Shown here one piece after another: positions 7,163 to 15,159 of a stretch of 64,000 nt of DNA. The stretch's first letter is position 1; each line of letters starts with the position of its first letter. The DNA is from Amycolatopsis sp. (lineage in GTDB: Bacteria > Actinomycetota > Actinomycetes > Mycobacteriales > Pseudonocardiaceae): positions 62,001-126,000 of the forward strand of contig NZ_JAODNM010000040.1 of assembly GCF_025464955.1 (NCBI RefSeq), in the 5' to 3' direction. The translations under genes and the position numbers were made by a program. A model generated the notes under the pieces. It saw only the letters and a list, made by a program, of their open reading frames with translations. It had not been told where the DNA came from and made no database searches.

Positions 7163-7864
7163 TCAGACGAGGCCGGCCGAACGTGCCGCAGCGACTAGGA
7201 CTTCGCGCAGCATCGCGGGTGTCAGCGTGCCGGTACTGACGTTGCGCGGCGACACGTGATAGCAGCCGAAAACGTCCAGATCGGCAGGCCCGTGCAGCGG
7301 CACGAGGACACCGTGCCCGAACTTCGGCCGCGGGGGCGGCACCTGCCAGCCCGCGGCCTCGAGCACCGGGAACAGCGCCTGCCAGCCGAACGCGCCGAGG
7401 ACGACCACGGTCTTCAGCGTCGGCCGGAGCAGCTCGAGTTCGGTGGCCAGCCACGGCCGGCACGTGTCGCGCTCGACCGGCGTCGGCTTGTTCTCCGGCG
7501 GCGCGCACCGGACGGGCGAGGCCATGCGGACGCCGTTCAACTCGAGGCCGTCGCCGATGCGCACCGACGTCGGCTGCGACGCGAGCCCGACGTCGTACAG
7601 CGCCTGGAACAGGAAGTCCCCGGAGGGATCGCCGGTGAACATGCGGCCGGTCCGGTTCGCGCCGTGCGCCGACGGTGCGAGTCCGACGATCACCATCGAC
7701 GCGTCAGCGGGCCCGAACCCCGGCACCGGACGTCCCCAGTACGTCTCGCCGGCGAACGCCGCGCGCTTGGTGACGGCGACTTCTTCCCGCCAGGCGACCA
7801 GACGGGGGCAGGCCCGGCAGTCGCTGACCGCCGCGTCGAGTTCGTCGAGCGTTCGTCTCCGCAC
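7163..7864 (-). CDS. family 5 (UdgB-type) uracil-DNA glycosylase
   Basis: 233 aa. Iron-sulfur ligand cysteines are visible: CRACPRL near residue 16 and a second pair in VRCAPPENKPTPVERDTC. The uracil-pocket motif VGLAPSAHGANRTGRMFTGD lacks the Asp/Asn of families 1 and 4, which is typical of family 5. The C-terminal motif is CYHVSPRNVSTG. It removes uracil and other deaminated bases from DNA, an expected function in a GC-rich genome. It is divergent from the S10 peptidase with only 32 bp between starts. Confidence 0.9.
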   Translation of the reverse strand: MRRRTLDELDAAVSDCRACPRLVAWREEVAVTKRAAFAGETYWGRPVPGFGPADASMVIVGLAPSAHGANRTGRMFTGDPSGDFLFQALYDVGLASQPTSVRIGDGLELNGVRMASPVRCAPPENKPTPVERDTCRPWLATELELLRPTLKTVVVLGAFGWQALFPVLEAAGWQVPPPRPKFGHGVLVPLHGPADLDVFGCYHVSPRNVSTGTLTPAMLREVLVAAARSAGLV

Positions 7865-7896
7865 GCGTCCATTGTGAACTCGGATAGGTTGGCGGT

Positions 7897-9375
7897 ATGC
7901 CTGACACCACTGCCGAAAAGCCCGCCGAAGCGGAACCGAAACCCACGGAACCGGCGGACGACCTGGTCACCACGCACCACACGATCACGGCCAAACGCCG
8001 CAAACTCGCCTACACCGCGCAGACCGGTCGCGTCGTCCTGCGCAAGGAAGGCGCCACCGATGGCAAGTCCGACGGCAACCAGCCCAAGGCCGAGGTCTTC
8101 CTCACCGCCTACACCCTCGACGACGCCGACCCGGGCACCCGACCGGTGACCTTCGCCTTCAACGGCGGACCGGGCTCGTCGAGCATCTGGCTGCACATGG
8201 GCCTGCTCGGGCCGCGGCGCGCCGTCTCCGGCGACGTCAACGACCCGGCCCCGCCGCCCTACCGCGTCGTCGACAACCCCGAAACCCTGCTGGCCCACAG
8301 CGACCTGGTGTTCATCGACCCGGTGTCGACGGGCTATTCGCGGCCGACGAACGGCGAGCAGGCGAAGGACTACCACGGCTTCGCCCCGGACATCGAGTCC
8401 GTCGGCGAGGTCATCCGGCTCTGGACCTCGCGTAACGAGCGCTGGCTCTCGCCGAAGTTCGTCGCCGGTGAGTCGTACGGCACGCTGCGCGCCGCCGGAC
8501 TCGCCGCCCACCTGCAGGAACGGCACGGCCTCTACCTCAACGGCATCCTGCTGATCTCCGCCGTGCTGGACATGGGGACGATCCGGTTCACCGAAGGCAA
8601 CGACACGCCGTACTCGCTGTTCGTGCCGACGTACGCGGCTATCGCGCACTACCACGGCATGCACGGCGACAGGCCGCTCGACGACGTCCTCGCCGACGCG
8701 GAGGACTTCGCCGCGCGCGACCTCCCTTGGGCGTTGCAGCGGGGCGCGCGGCTTTCCACTGCCGAGCGGACCGAAGCGGTGGCCACGCTCGCGTCACTGA
8801 CCGGGCTCTCGGAGTCCTATGTGGACCGAGTGAACCTGCGTATCGAACATATGCGGTTCTACACCGAGCTGTTGCGGGACAAGGGACTCGTCACAGGACG
8901 GATGGACGGTCGGTTCACCACCTGGGAGCCCGACGGCGGCCGTGAGCACATGAGCGACGACCCGTCGATCTCGCGCATCATTGGCGCGTACGCCGCGGGC
9001 TTCAACCACTACGTCCGCGCGGAACTAGGCTACGCCAACGACCTTCCGTACGAGATCCTCTCGATCGACGTCAACAAGGCGTGGTCGTACTCGGACTTCG
9101 AGGGTCGCGCGGTGTCCGTCGTCGATTCGCTGGGCGAAGCGATGCGCGCGAACCCGCACCTCAAGGTGCACGTCGCGTTCGGCCACTACGACGGCGCGAC
9201 GCCGTACTTCGCGTCCGAGCACGTGCTGGCGCACCTGAGCATCCCCGAGGAGCTGCGGGAGAACATCGATTCGGCGTACTACCCGGCCGGGCACATGATG
9301 TACGTCCACGAGCCGTCGCGGATCCAGCAGTCGAAGGATATTGCGAAGTTCATCACTACCAGCTCAAACAGGTAG
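7897..9375 (+). CDS. S10-family peptidase (serine carboxypeptidase-like), 3' end supplied by prophage
   Basis: 492 aa. The substrate-binding motif FNGGPGSSSIWLHMG is near residue 85, the catalytic Ser is in VAGESYGT near 190, the Asp lies near 430 (FGHYDGATPY) and the His is in YPAGHMMYV near 465. The last 20 or so codons of the host gene lie in attL (9293-9354). Beyond the repeat the prophage adds TTSSNR and a stop, while the displaced host end at 47662-47682 reads RDASNQ. The enzyme therefore probably stays active in the lysogen. Confidence 0.92.
   Translation: MPDTTAEKPAEAEPKPTEPADDLVTTHHTITAKRRKLAYTAQTGRVVLRKEGATDGKSDGNQPKAEVFLTAYTLDDADPGTRPVTFAFNGGPGSSSIWLHMGLLGPRRAVSGDVNDPAPPPYRVVDNPETLLAHSDLVFIDPVSTGYSRPTNGEQAKDYHGFAPDIESVGEVIRLWTSRNERWLSPKFVAGESYGTLRAAGLAAHLQERHGLYLNGILLISAVLDMGTIRFTEGNDTPYSLFVPTYAAIAHYHGMHGDRPLDDVLADAEDFAARDLPWALQRGARLSTAERTEAVATLASLTGLSESYVDRVNLRIEHMRFYTELLRDKGLVTGRMDGRFTTWEPDGGREHMSDDPSISRIIGAYAAGFNHYVRAELGYANDLPYEILSIDVNKAWSYSDFEGRAVSVVDSLGEAMRANPHLKVHVAFGHYDGATPYFASEHVLAHLSIPEELRENIDSAYYPAGHMMYVHEPSRIQQSKDIAKFITTSSNR
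9293..9354 (+). repeat. attL, 62-bp core of prophage attachment site
   Basis: Identical over 62 bp to 47600-47661, with sequence diverging at both edges. It lies in frame in the 3' end of the S10 peptidase gene (encoding YVHEPSRIQQSKDIAKFI). The pair defines the prophage ends. Confidence 0.95.
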
Positions 9376-9397
9376 TTGAAGATGATCAAGCCTTAAC

Positions 9398-9456
9398 GTG
9401 GGCATGGGACGTACGTGGGATCAGAGAGTCTGAATCCCAGGGAATCCCATGCCCAC
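9398..9456. promoter_or_regulatory. 12-bp inverted repeat covering the start of the first cargo gene
   Basis: 9398-9409 pairs perfectly with 9445-9456, which includes the ATG at 9449. The same bases contain several GTGGGA/TCCCAC units also found at the other phage end, so this may be part of the integrase arm-site region, a start-sequestering hairpin, or both. Confidence 0.55.
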
Positions 9457-9883
9457 CCAGGTACTGCTAGACAGCCCCATCCAGAGCGGCCATGACTGGC
9501 TCGACATCGGCGTCGGGATGGTCCGGTGCACCAGGTGCCCGGTCCGTGTCACACCGCCCGTCATCAAGCACGGCTTCGTCCCGCCGTGCTCCCCCGACGA
9601 GCAATGCCCCGCGTCCATCTCGCTCGGCCACCACGAGATCACCCTCACCCCGGGCAGCGCGGCCACGTCGGGCTCGTGCCTCTTCTGCTTCACCGAGTTC
9701 GGACCGGCAGGGCCAGGCCCTGCAGCAGGGACGCCGCACCTCTACTCCGACGACTGCCCGTGCGAGCCGCTCGTCCTTGACGGCGGCGGCCGCTGGCACC
9801 GCGGTGACCCGAACACCGTCTTCGAGCCGAGCCCCGGCGACGACATCGACGCCAACGGCTACGCGCTCGTGGACCACAGGTAG
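9449..9883 (+). CDS. Cys-rich prophage protein
   Basis: 144 aa. Four Cys-pair-like motifs (VRCTRC, PPCSPDEQC, SCLFC, DCPC) suggest a zinc-binding protein. No catalytic motif is seen. It is the first gene after attL and is followed 6 bp later by the HNH gene. Function unknown. Confidence 0.75.
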   Translation: MPTQVLLDSPIQSGHDWLDIGVGMVRCTRCPVRVTPPVIKHGFVPPCSPDEQCPASISLGHHEITLTPGSAATSGSCLFCFTEFGPAGPGPAAGTPHLYSDDCPCEPLVLDGGGRWHRGDPNTVFEPSPGDDIDANGYALVDHR

Positions 9884-9889
9884 CCCGCG

Positions 9890-10393
9890 ATGTCGACGCT
9901 CGAAGTATGGCGCCCGGTCGCGAGGTACGAAGGCATCTACGAGGTATCCGACATTGGACGGGTACGGAGTCTCGAACGAATCGGCACCTTCGGCCGCCGG
10001 TGGCCCTCGGTGCTGCGCCGCACGCACATCAATGTCACTGGCTACCGAGCACTGCCGCTCTACCGAGGAGATGGCGGGGCCAGTCACCGCATACACAGGC
10101 TGGTCTGCGAGGCATTCCACGGGACGCCCCTGCCGGGTCAAGTGGTTCGACACCTCGACGGCGACTGCCTGAACAACTGCGCCGAGAACCTGACGTGGGG
10201 AACGTTCAGCGAGAACTCTCGGGACGCGGTACGTCACAGGACGAACAACAACTCGGCCAAGGACTCCTGCAAGAACGGGCACCTGCTCGAGGGCGCGAAT
10301 CTGCATATCGCACCGACCGGCTACCGCGTGTGCCGGACCTGCAATCGCAACGCGGTAGCTCGGTATGTCGCCCGCAAGGCGGACCACCGATGA
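9890..10393 (+). CDS. NUMOD4-HNH homing-type endonuclease
   Basis: 167 aa. The N-terminal NUMOD4 motif (EVWRPVARYEGIYEVSDIGR) is followed by an HNH_3 core: HRIHRLVCEAFHG, VVRHLDGDCLNNCAENLTWG, then SENSRDAVRH. The C-terminal CKNGHLLEG and CRTCNR may form a zinc site. Such enzymes are common free-standing phage nucleases. The TGA overlaps the ATG of the mannosyltransferase gene. Confidence 0.92.
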   Translation: MSTLEVWRPVARYEGIYEVSDIGRVRSLERIGTFGRRWPSVLRRTHINVTGYRALPLYRGDGGASHRIHRLVCEAFHGTPLPGQVVRHLDGDCLNNCAENLTWGTFSENSRDAVRHRTNNNSAKDSCKNGHLLEGANLHIAPTGYRVCRTCNRNAVARYVARKADHR

Positions 10394-11583
10394 CGGCGAC
10401 CGCGTTCCTCACCGCACCGGCCATCGCGACCGTATCCGTGCCAAAGGCGACCCACGTCGCCGTCCCACGCTGGGCACGCTCGACGTACCTGCGCGCGGTC
10501 GTCCTCTACCTCGCCGTCCGCGCGCTCGGCATCGGCGTCCTCGCGGTCATGGCCAGCCGCGCGCACCTGCCGCTCCTCGACCGGCTCACCGCGTGGGACG
10601 GGCAGTGGTACCTCAACCTCGCGCAGGCCGGCTACGGCATGACCGGCACCATCGACGCCACCGGCAAGCCCTTCGCCGACGCACCGATGGCGTTCTTCCC
10701 GCTCTACCCCTCGCTCATCTCCCTGGTGCACAACCTGCCAGGGGTCAGCCTCACCGCGGCCGGGATCGTCGTCAGCACGCTGGCCGGTACGGCGGCCGCG
10801 TGCGCGCTGCTGCGCATCGGCCGGCTCGTCTCCCCCGGCTCGACGCGGACCGGTCTGATCCTCGTCGCACTGTGGGCCGGGGCGCCGATGGCCATCACCG
10901 AAAGCATGGTCTACACGGAGGCGTTGTTCACCGCGCTCGCCGCGTGGGCGCTCGTCGGCGTGCTCGAGAGGAACTGGTACCTGGCCGGCGCGGCTTGCCT
11001 GTTCGCCGGGCTGACCCGCTCGACCGCGGTCGTCATCATCGCCGTCGTCCTGATCGCCGCGTTGATCGCGTTCTACCGGGATCTCGCCCGCTGGCCGGCA
11101 CTCGCCGCCGCGGTCGCCGCGCCGCTCGGACTCGTCGCGTACTGGGGCTCCGTTGCCATCCGGACGGGCAGCCTCACCGGCTGGCAGGACATCGAGATGC
11201 GCGGCTGGAACACGCGGTGGGACTTCGGCAGGGAGGCGTGGCTGTTCATCAAGGGCAACCTGTTCGGCGATGGGCCGACGTTCGAGGTGGTCGTCGTCGC
11301 GGTCGTGCTCGGCGCCATCGTCCTCGCCGGGCTGTCGGTGCGTCGGCTGCCGTGGCCACTCGCCGCGTACGCCGTCGGTGTCGTCCTGCTCGTCGTCGGC
11401 ACAGCGGGCCTGCCGTTCGCGAAGTCCCGCTTCCTGCTCCCCGACTTCCCCCTGCTCATCCCGATCGCTATCGGCCTGGCGAAATGCCGCACCTCGACCG
11501 CTATGTGGGCGACGGTCGCGTTCGTGCTCGCCGGGTCCTGGTTCTCCGCCTACTCACTCACCGTTTGGAGGTACGCGATCTGA
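10390..11583 (+). CDS. PIG-V-type GT-C mannosyltransferase (prophage cargo)
   Basis: 397 aa with about 10 membrane segments. After the first segment an extracytoplasmic loop carries WDGQWYLNLAQAGY and later MAFFPLYP, the PIG-V/GPI-mannosyltransferase-2 family signature, with the Asp of WDGQ as likely catalytic residue. The family transfers mannose from polyprenyl-phosphate-mannose on the outer face of the membrane. The gene is coupled to the HNH gene (ATGA overlap) and to a 36-aa membrane peptide. A glycosyltransferase among cargo genes suggests lysogenic conversion of the envelope, for example receptor masking. That role is inferred. Confidence 0.85.
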   Translation: MTATAFLTAPAIATVSVPKATHVAVPRWARSTYLRAVVLYLAVRALGIGVLAVMASRAHLPLLDRLTAWDGQWYLNLAQAGYGMTGTIDATGKPFADAPMAFFPLYPSLISLVHNLPGVSLTAAGIVVSTLAGTAAACALLRIGRLVSPGSTRTGLILVALWAGAPMAITESMVYTEALFTALAAWALVGVLERNWYLAGAACLFAGLTRSTAVVIIAVVLIAALIAFYRDLARWPALAAAVAAPLGLVAYWGSVAIRTGSLTGWQDIEMRGWNTRWDFGREAWLFIKGNLFGDGPTFEVVVVAVVLGAIVLAGLSVRRLPWPLAAYAVGVVLLVVGTAGLPFAKSRFLLPDFPLLIPIAIGLAKCRTSTAMWATVAFVLAGSWFSAYSLTVWRYAI

Positions 11584-11693
11584 TGCGCTGGCACCGTTGC
11601 CACCACCATCACCGGCCGCCGAACTACATGCTCCGGCGCGCAATCCTTGTCGGGCTTCTACTTCTCGCCGGGATCTACGCAGCCACTCACTAA
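11583..11693 (+). CDS. 36-aa single-TM peptide
   Basis: The start ATG shares one base with the mannosyltransferase stop (TGATG). The N-terminus is His/Arg-rich (RWHRCHHHHRPP), then one membrane helix (ILVGLLLLAGIYA). Tight coupling suggests an accessory subunit of the transferase or an independent small membrane toxin or exclusion protein. Confidence 0.6.
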   Translation: MRWHRCHHHHRPPNYMLRRAILVGLLLLAGIYAATH

Positions 11694-11786
11694 CCGAGAT
11701 CACGGTTAGACCGTCGCCGTTCGTATTCCGTAACACCCTTCCCACGCTTAGCGAATAGTGCACCGACGAAGAAAGAGGAAACGCCA

Positions 11787-12401
11787 ATGCCAGACCAGAA
11801 CCCTTACGCGCCACCTGCGGACAACAATGCGTACATGCCTCCGGTGAATCCCCACCACTTCGGGAATCTGCCAATTGAGCCACCGAGCAAGCAGAAGCAC
11901 ACCCTGCGCACCGTCATGCTCGTCATCGGCTCGCTCGTCGGCGTGCTGTTCATCGGCGGCATCATCGCTGCAGCGACCGGGGCCGCCTCGAAGGGTCCGA
12001 CCACAGTCGGCGCCGGCGTCTCCTCGGCCGACACCCAGCAAGTCGCCGCGCCTGCCGCGCCGATATTCACCACTGCCGCCACGCCGACACTTATCCCGGT
12101 TCCTGTGGTGCCCCCCAAGCCGAGCGACTTCACCGCCACCGTCAAGACGATGAGCAAGCACTGCTTTGGGTCTGCAGGGTGCAACGTCGCCGTCCAGCCC
12201 GACCTCAGCTACCACGGGATCGCCGACCTGACGGCGATGACGTGCTCAATCACCTACAACGTTTCGGGCGACGAGTCTGGGCCCACGATCGAGACCGGCA
12301 CGACCTCGGGTAGCCAGTTCAGCTTCACCGAGTCCTTGATCAGCACTCCGTCGAGCAAGACGAAGATCGCTATCACGGTCACGGACGTCACCTGCAACTA
12401 A
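11787..12401 (+). CDS. single-TM anchored extracytoplasmic protein
   Basis: 204 aa, ATG with AGAGGA upstream. A Pro/Asn-rich cytosolic N-terminus (about 45 residues) is followed by a membrane helix (residues 51-68), a low-complexity Ala/Pro/Thr linker, and a C-terminal beta-rich domain with four Cys (HCFGSAGC, MTCSITY, VTCN) that could form two disulfides. The layout resembles MmpS-like or superinfection-exclusion membrane proteins. It is separate from the upstream operon (about 90 bp gap) and ends at a strong terminator. Confidence 0.75.
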   Translation: MPDQNPYAPPADNNAYMPPVNPHHFGNLPIEPPSKQKHTLRTVMLVIGSLVGVLFIGGIIAAATGAASKGPTTVGAGVSSADTQQVAAPAAPIFTTAATPTLIPVPVVPPKPSDFTATVKTMSKHCFGSAGCNVAVQPDLSYHGIADLTAMTCSITYNVSGDESGPTIETGTTSGSQFSFTESLISTPSSKTKIAITVTDVTCN

Positions 12402-12405
12402 ACCC

Positions 12406-12462
12406 CGAGCAGCAGAACGCCCCGGCGCAGTATCGGTGTGCGCCGGGGCGTTCTGCTGCTCG
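12406..12462. terminator. bidirectional terminator, 24-bp perfect stem
   Basis: 12406-12429 pairs with 12439-12462 around a 9-nt loop. It separates convergent genes (membrane protein on plus, DUF397 on minus) and can serve both. Confidence 0.88.
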
Positions 12463-12463
12463 G

Positions 12464-12652
12464 TTACTGCTGGGTCTTGACCGCGGCGGTGAATGCGGCC
12501 CACTGAGAGCTGCTAACGGTCAACTTGCCACCCTCGCGGTTCTTGGTGTCTCGCACGCCGACAACGTTGCCAGTGGCGACCTCGACGCAGTTGTCGGTTG
12601 ATCCGCTGTAGCTTGACTTTTTCCAGGGTCCCGCCCGCTCGGGTACGGTCAT
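12464..12652 (-). CDS. DUF397 protein (prophage copy)
   Basis: 62 aa. WKKSSYSGSTDNCVEVA, VVGVRDTKNR and SSSQWAAFTAAV match DUF397 throughout. It overlaps the upstream XRE gene by 4 bp. It parallels the pair at 749-1802 but the sequence is clearly different. Confidence 0.92.
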   Translation of the reverse strand: MTVPERAGPWKKSSYSGSTDNCVEVATGNVVGVRDTKNREGGKLTVSSSQWAAFTAAVKTQQ

Positions 12653-13497
12653 CTTGTCGTCTCCTTGCCCTTGATGACATCGGCGATGAGCTCAGCTGTG
12701 TCGGTCGGGCTCATCGCCACTTCTTCCACCCTGTTCAGTGCACGTTCATACGGCCCAACTTCGTTGGGCTCGTGCAGAAACAGGCCGGAAATCTTGTTCT
12801 CGAGGTGCACGATCGAACCGCGATCGGCGAACTGCGCGATCGAGAACGGTCCCTCGAGGCCGGGATGCCACGTCGTGCGCGTCGGGATCACGCGGAGCTC
12901 GACGTTCGAGCGCTCCCCCATCTCCAGCAGGAACGCCAACTGCTCGAGCATGACCTCTTCGCCGCCGATGAGTTCGAGAAGCACCGGCTCCCACAAGAAC
13001 GCGCGCAGCTCAACCGGTTCCTTGCGGGTGATCGATTCCCGCCGGCCGACACGAACGGCGACCTTGAGGTCGATCTCCTCGCGGGGCACCTCGGCGGCGA
13101 TCATCACGGCTCGCGCGTAGGGACCCGCCTGCAGCAGCCCGGGGATGAGCAGCGGCGAAACGGCGACGATGGTCTGCGCAGTGCGCTCGATCTCGAGAAG
13201 CGCGGACAGTTGGCCTTGCTGCTCCGGCATGCCGACCGAGAGCCAGTGCGCCGCGTCGGTGTCGCGGGACATCTCGACGAGCGCCTGACGAACGTCAACG
13301 GGTGCGTCGGCGACGGTGAGGAACGCAGCGACGTCGGCTTCGGATGGTGTCCTGTCGCCGGTTTCCCAGCGGGAGACGGTGGGGTGGGCGTAGCCAAGAC
13401 GTAGCGCCATCGCACGTACTGAAAGGCCGTCGACAGCTTCACGGGCCTTGCGCAGCTCGGCGCCGAGGGCACGGCTCTTCGGGGTGGTACCAGCCAT
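12649..13497 (-). CDS. XRE-family regulator with DUF5753 domain (prophage copy)
   Basis: 282 aa from the ATG at 13497. HTH at residues 8-60 (SVRAMALRLGYAHPTVSRWE), then DUF5753 with SPLLIPGLLQAGPYARAV. It lies inside the cargo region, far from the main repressor at 45319, so it more likely controls the divergent operon at 13650 than lysogeny. The shared promoter holds three GGTACC boxes at 9-bp spacing. Confidence 0.9.
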   Translation of the reverse strand: MAGTTPKSRALGAELRKAREAVDGLSVRAMALRLGYAHPTVSRWETGDRTPSEADVAAFLTVADAPVDVRQALVEMSRDTDAAHWLSVGMPEQQGQLSALLEIERTAQTIVAVSPLLIPGLLQAGPYARAVMIAAEVPREEIDLKVAVRVGRRESITRKEPVELRAFLWEPVLLELIGGEEVMLEQLAFLLEMGERSNVELRVIPTRTTWHPGLEGPFSIAQFADRGSIVHLENKISGLFLHEPNEVGPYERALNRVEEVAMSPTDTAELIADVIKGKETTR

Positions 13498-13584
13498 GGA
13501 CCACAGAATACGCACACGTTGGGCCCCGTCAGGGGTCACCCGATTGGTGCATTGAGTTCTGGGTGGTGCCATGCCGATACTTGG

Positions 13585-13612
13585 TTGGTACCGCCGGTAC
13601 CACTGGTACCAA
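13585..13612. promoter_or_regulatory. operator candidate: three GGTACC boxes at 9-bp pitch
   Basis: GGTACC occurs at 13587, 13596 and 13605, flanked by TT and AA so that the whole block has dyad symmetry. It lies in the divergent promoter region between the XRE gene and the 79-aa gene, where a regulator of that pair would be expected to bind. Confidence 0.65.
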
Positions 13613-13649
13613 CGCGGTGGCGAGGCCGAGACAAGCGGAAGGCTACGGG

Positions 13650-13889
13650 ATGTCGGACTACGAGTGGCGCAGCACCTGGCCGGTTCAGGGCAAGGCGCTC
13701 GACGGCGGCACCGTCTCCGTGGTCATGGGCCTGCTCGAGAGACCTGACGGCACCTGGCTGGGGATCGCCATAGACGGCGCCGACCCGATCCTTCTCCCGA
13801 TCAAGGAAGCCATCGCGCACAGCATGGCCGTCCGGGACGCGATCGCCGAGAGGTACCGCATCTCCAACCACGAGGGCGGTGGCCTGTGA
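13650..13889 (+). CDS. 79-aa protein, first gene of divergent operon
   Basis: ATG at 13650 giving MSDYEWRSTW. It is soluble with a beta-rich middle (VSVVMGLLERPDGTWLGIAI) and a C-terminal helix. Homology is not recognised. Its stop overlaps the GTG of the next gene. Regulation through the GGTACC block is likely. Confidence 0.65.
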   Translation: MSDYEWRSTWPVQGKALDGGTVSVVMGLLERPDGTWLGIAIDGADPILLPIKEAIAHSMAVRDAIAERYRISNHEGGGL

Positions 13890-14008
13890 GCTGGTTCAGC
13901 AACTCCGGGTCCGGCCCCGAGGTCCCGTACGAGCCACCGAAGGACGACGACAAGCAGGCGAAGGCCGAACCGGACGCGGCGTCCGCCACCGGAGAGGACG
14001 ACCAGTGA
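13886..14008 (+). CDS. 40-aa acidic peptide
   Basis: GTG overlapping the upstream stop (GTGA), and its own stop overlaps the next GTG. Composition is Asp/Glu/Pro/Ala-rich with one aromatic patch (SWFSNSG) at the N-terminus. Its position inside a chain of overlapping genes supports translation. Function unknown. Confidence 0.5.
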   Translation: MSWFSNSGSGPEVPYEPPKDDDKQAKAEPDAASATGEDDQ

Positions 14009-14280
14009 CCGTCACCGAGCACCGCCAAACCGCCTTCGACACCGCCGCCTGCTACATGCCGGTCACGATGGGCGGTGTCAGGCACCTCACCTACATGCCG
14101 CCGATCGCTCCGTACGCAGGCACTCGGGTGGAGTTGGCGTGCGAGCTCGTCCGCACCGTAGGCCGAGAGACCTGGCACGACGCGCTGTTCGACTGCCACC
14201 TCTGCACCGTGCTGTACGACCCCACTCGAGCTGCCCGGTCGGCGCGCCCGTCTCCCGATGGCGCCGCGCTGACTGGGTGA
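14005..14280 (+). CDS. 91-aa protein of the XRE/DUF397-linked operon
   Basis: GTG start in a 4-bp overlap. Single Cys residues plus CHLC near residue 68 could bind metal. Small proteins of this kind accompany XRE-DUF397 loci, but I cannot name the family. It is followed directly by the first of three hairpins. Confidence 0.55.
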   Translation: MTVTEHRQTAFDTAACYMPVTMGGVRHLTYMPPIAPYAGTRVELACELVRTVGRETWHDALFDCHLCTVLYDPTRAARSARPSPDGAALTG

Positions 14281-14661
14281 CCAACCCTCAACCGGTCCGG
14301 GCTGCTCTCATCCCCCGACACGGCCCGGACCGGTTGGGCCTTGGCTCCGTGCCCGAACGCTGTATCGGTGGGCACGGGGAGGCCTCCGCGCTGGCCTTTA
14401 AGCGGCGCGGAGGAGCGGGGCCCGGTGGCATTCGCACGCACCCGGGCCCCGTCTCCACCCCAGATCGGTGCGCCGACCCCCCGCGGCGCACTTCGATACC
14501 GCGGCTGGGCAGTTCCGCCTGCAGGTCACCAGCCGCGGGAACGTCAGGGCCCGGTAGGCACCTCCCGCCTACCGGGCCCTGTCACATTCCAGTCACACCG
14601 GTAACAGACCACAAGGTCAACGCGACGACCACATCAAACCTACCTAGCGCCGGAGCCAGCC
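14281..14661. terminator. three successive hairpins in a gene-free stretch
   Basis: Stems: 14289-14302 with 14323-14336 (14 bp), 14416-14425 with 14442-14451 (10 bp), and 14545-14559 with 14567-14581 (15 bp, 7-nt loop). No T-tracts follow. The first is well placed as terminator of the 91-aa gene. The role of the other two is unclear. No gene is seen here. Confidence 0.65.
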
Positions 14662-15153
14662 ACGACCGAGATCCAGGACCAGCCCGCGGGGACCCAGCCG
14701 GCACCACGTCGTCCGCGGCGCGCGTGGATGATCGCCGCGGTAGGCGCCGCGATCGTGGTGGTCGGTGGCACGGTGGGCGCCGTGGTGGCGGCACCTGCCT
14801 CGCCGACAACGTTCACACTCAACGGGGCGGTGTCGATGCTGAACAGTGGGGATCTGATCCAGGCGAACGGGGACGGCGGCTGCTACGGGATCGGCAGCTA
14901 TTCGGACCTCGCTACGGGTGCCACCGTCACTGTGCGGGACGAGAGCGGGCTAACCGTCGCGATGGGCACGCTCGGGGCAAGCGACGCCGCTGTCACGCCG
15001 CAGACAGGGTTCGTGTGGGGGTGCGACATCGACTTCGCCGTCGTCGGCGTGCCTGACGGGCACCCTCAGTATCAGGTGTCCGTCGCGAACCGCGCCCCGC
15101 AGGTGGTCTCTCTGAGCACCGCGCGCACCTACGGCGCGGTGCTGAACATCTGA
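14662..15153 (+). CDS. signal-anchored extracytoplasmic protein, probable ACG start
   Basis: The reading frame continues upstream of the first ATG (14728) as a basic cytosolic tail (TEIQDQPAGTQPAPRRPRRA), typical before a membrane anchor. The only initiation-like site is ACG at 14662 with GGAG 6 nt upstream. From there the protein has 163 aa: tail, one membrane helix (about residues 24-45), then a beta-rich domain with two Cys (GGCYGIG and WGCDIDF). If ACG is not used, translation starts at 14728 (141 aa) with the helix at the very N-terminus. Confidence 0.65.
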   Translation, partial: TTEIQDQPAGTQPAPRRPRRAWMIAAVGAAIVVVGGTVGAVVAAPASPTTFTLNGAVSMLNSGDLIQANGDGGCYGIGSYSDLATGATVTVRDESGLTVAMGTLGASDAAVTPQTGFVWGCDIDFAVVGVPDGHPQYQVSVANRAPQVVSLSTARTYGAVLNI

Positions 15154-15159
15154 TTTTGG

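Noticed and set aside
10365-11693. 442-aa ORF in another frame over the mannosyltransferase
   Set aside because: Arg/Pro-rich low-complexity translation. The overlapping frame gives a clean multi-TM enzyme.
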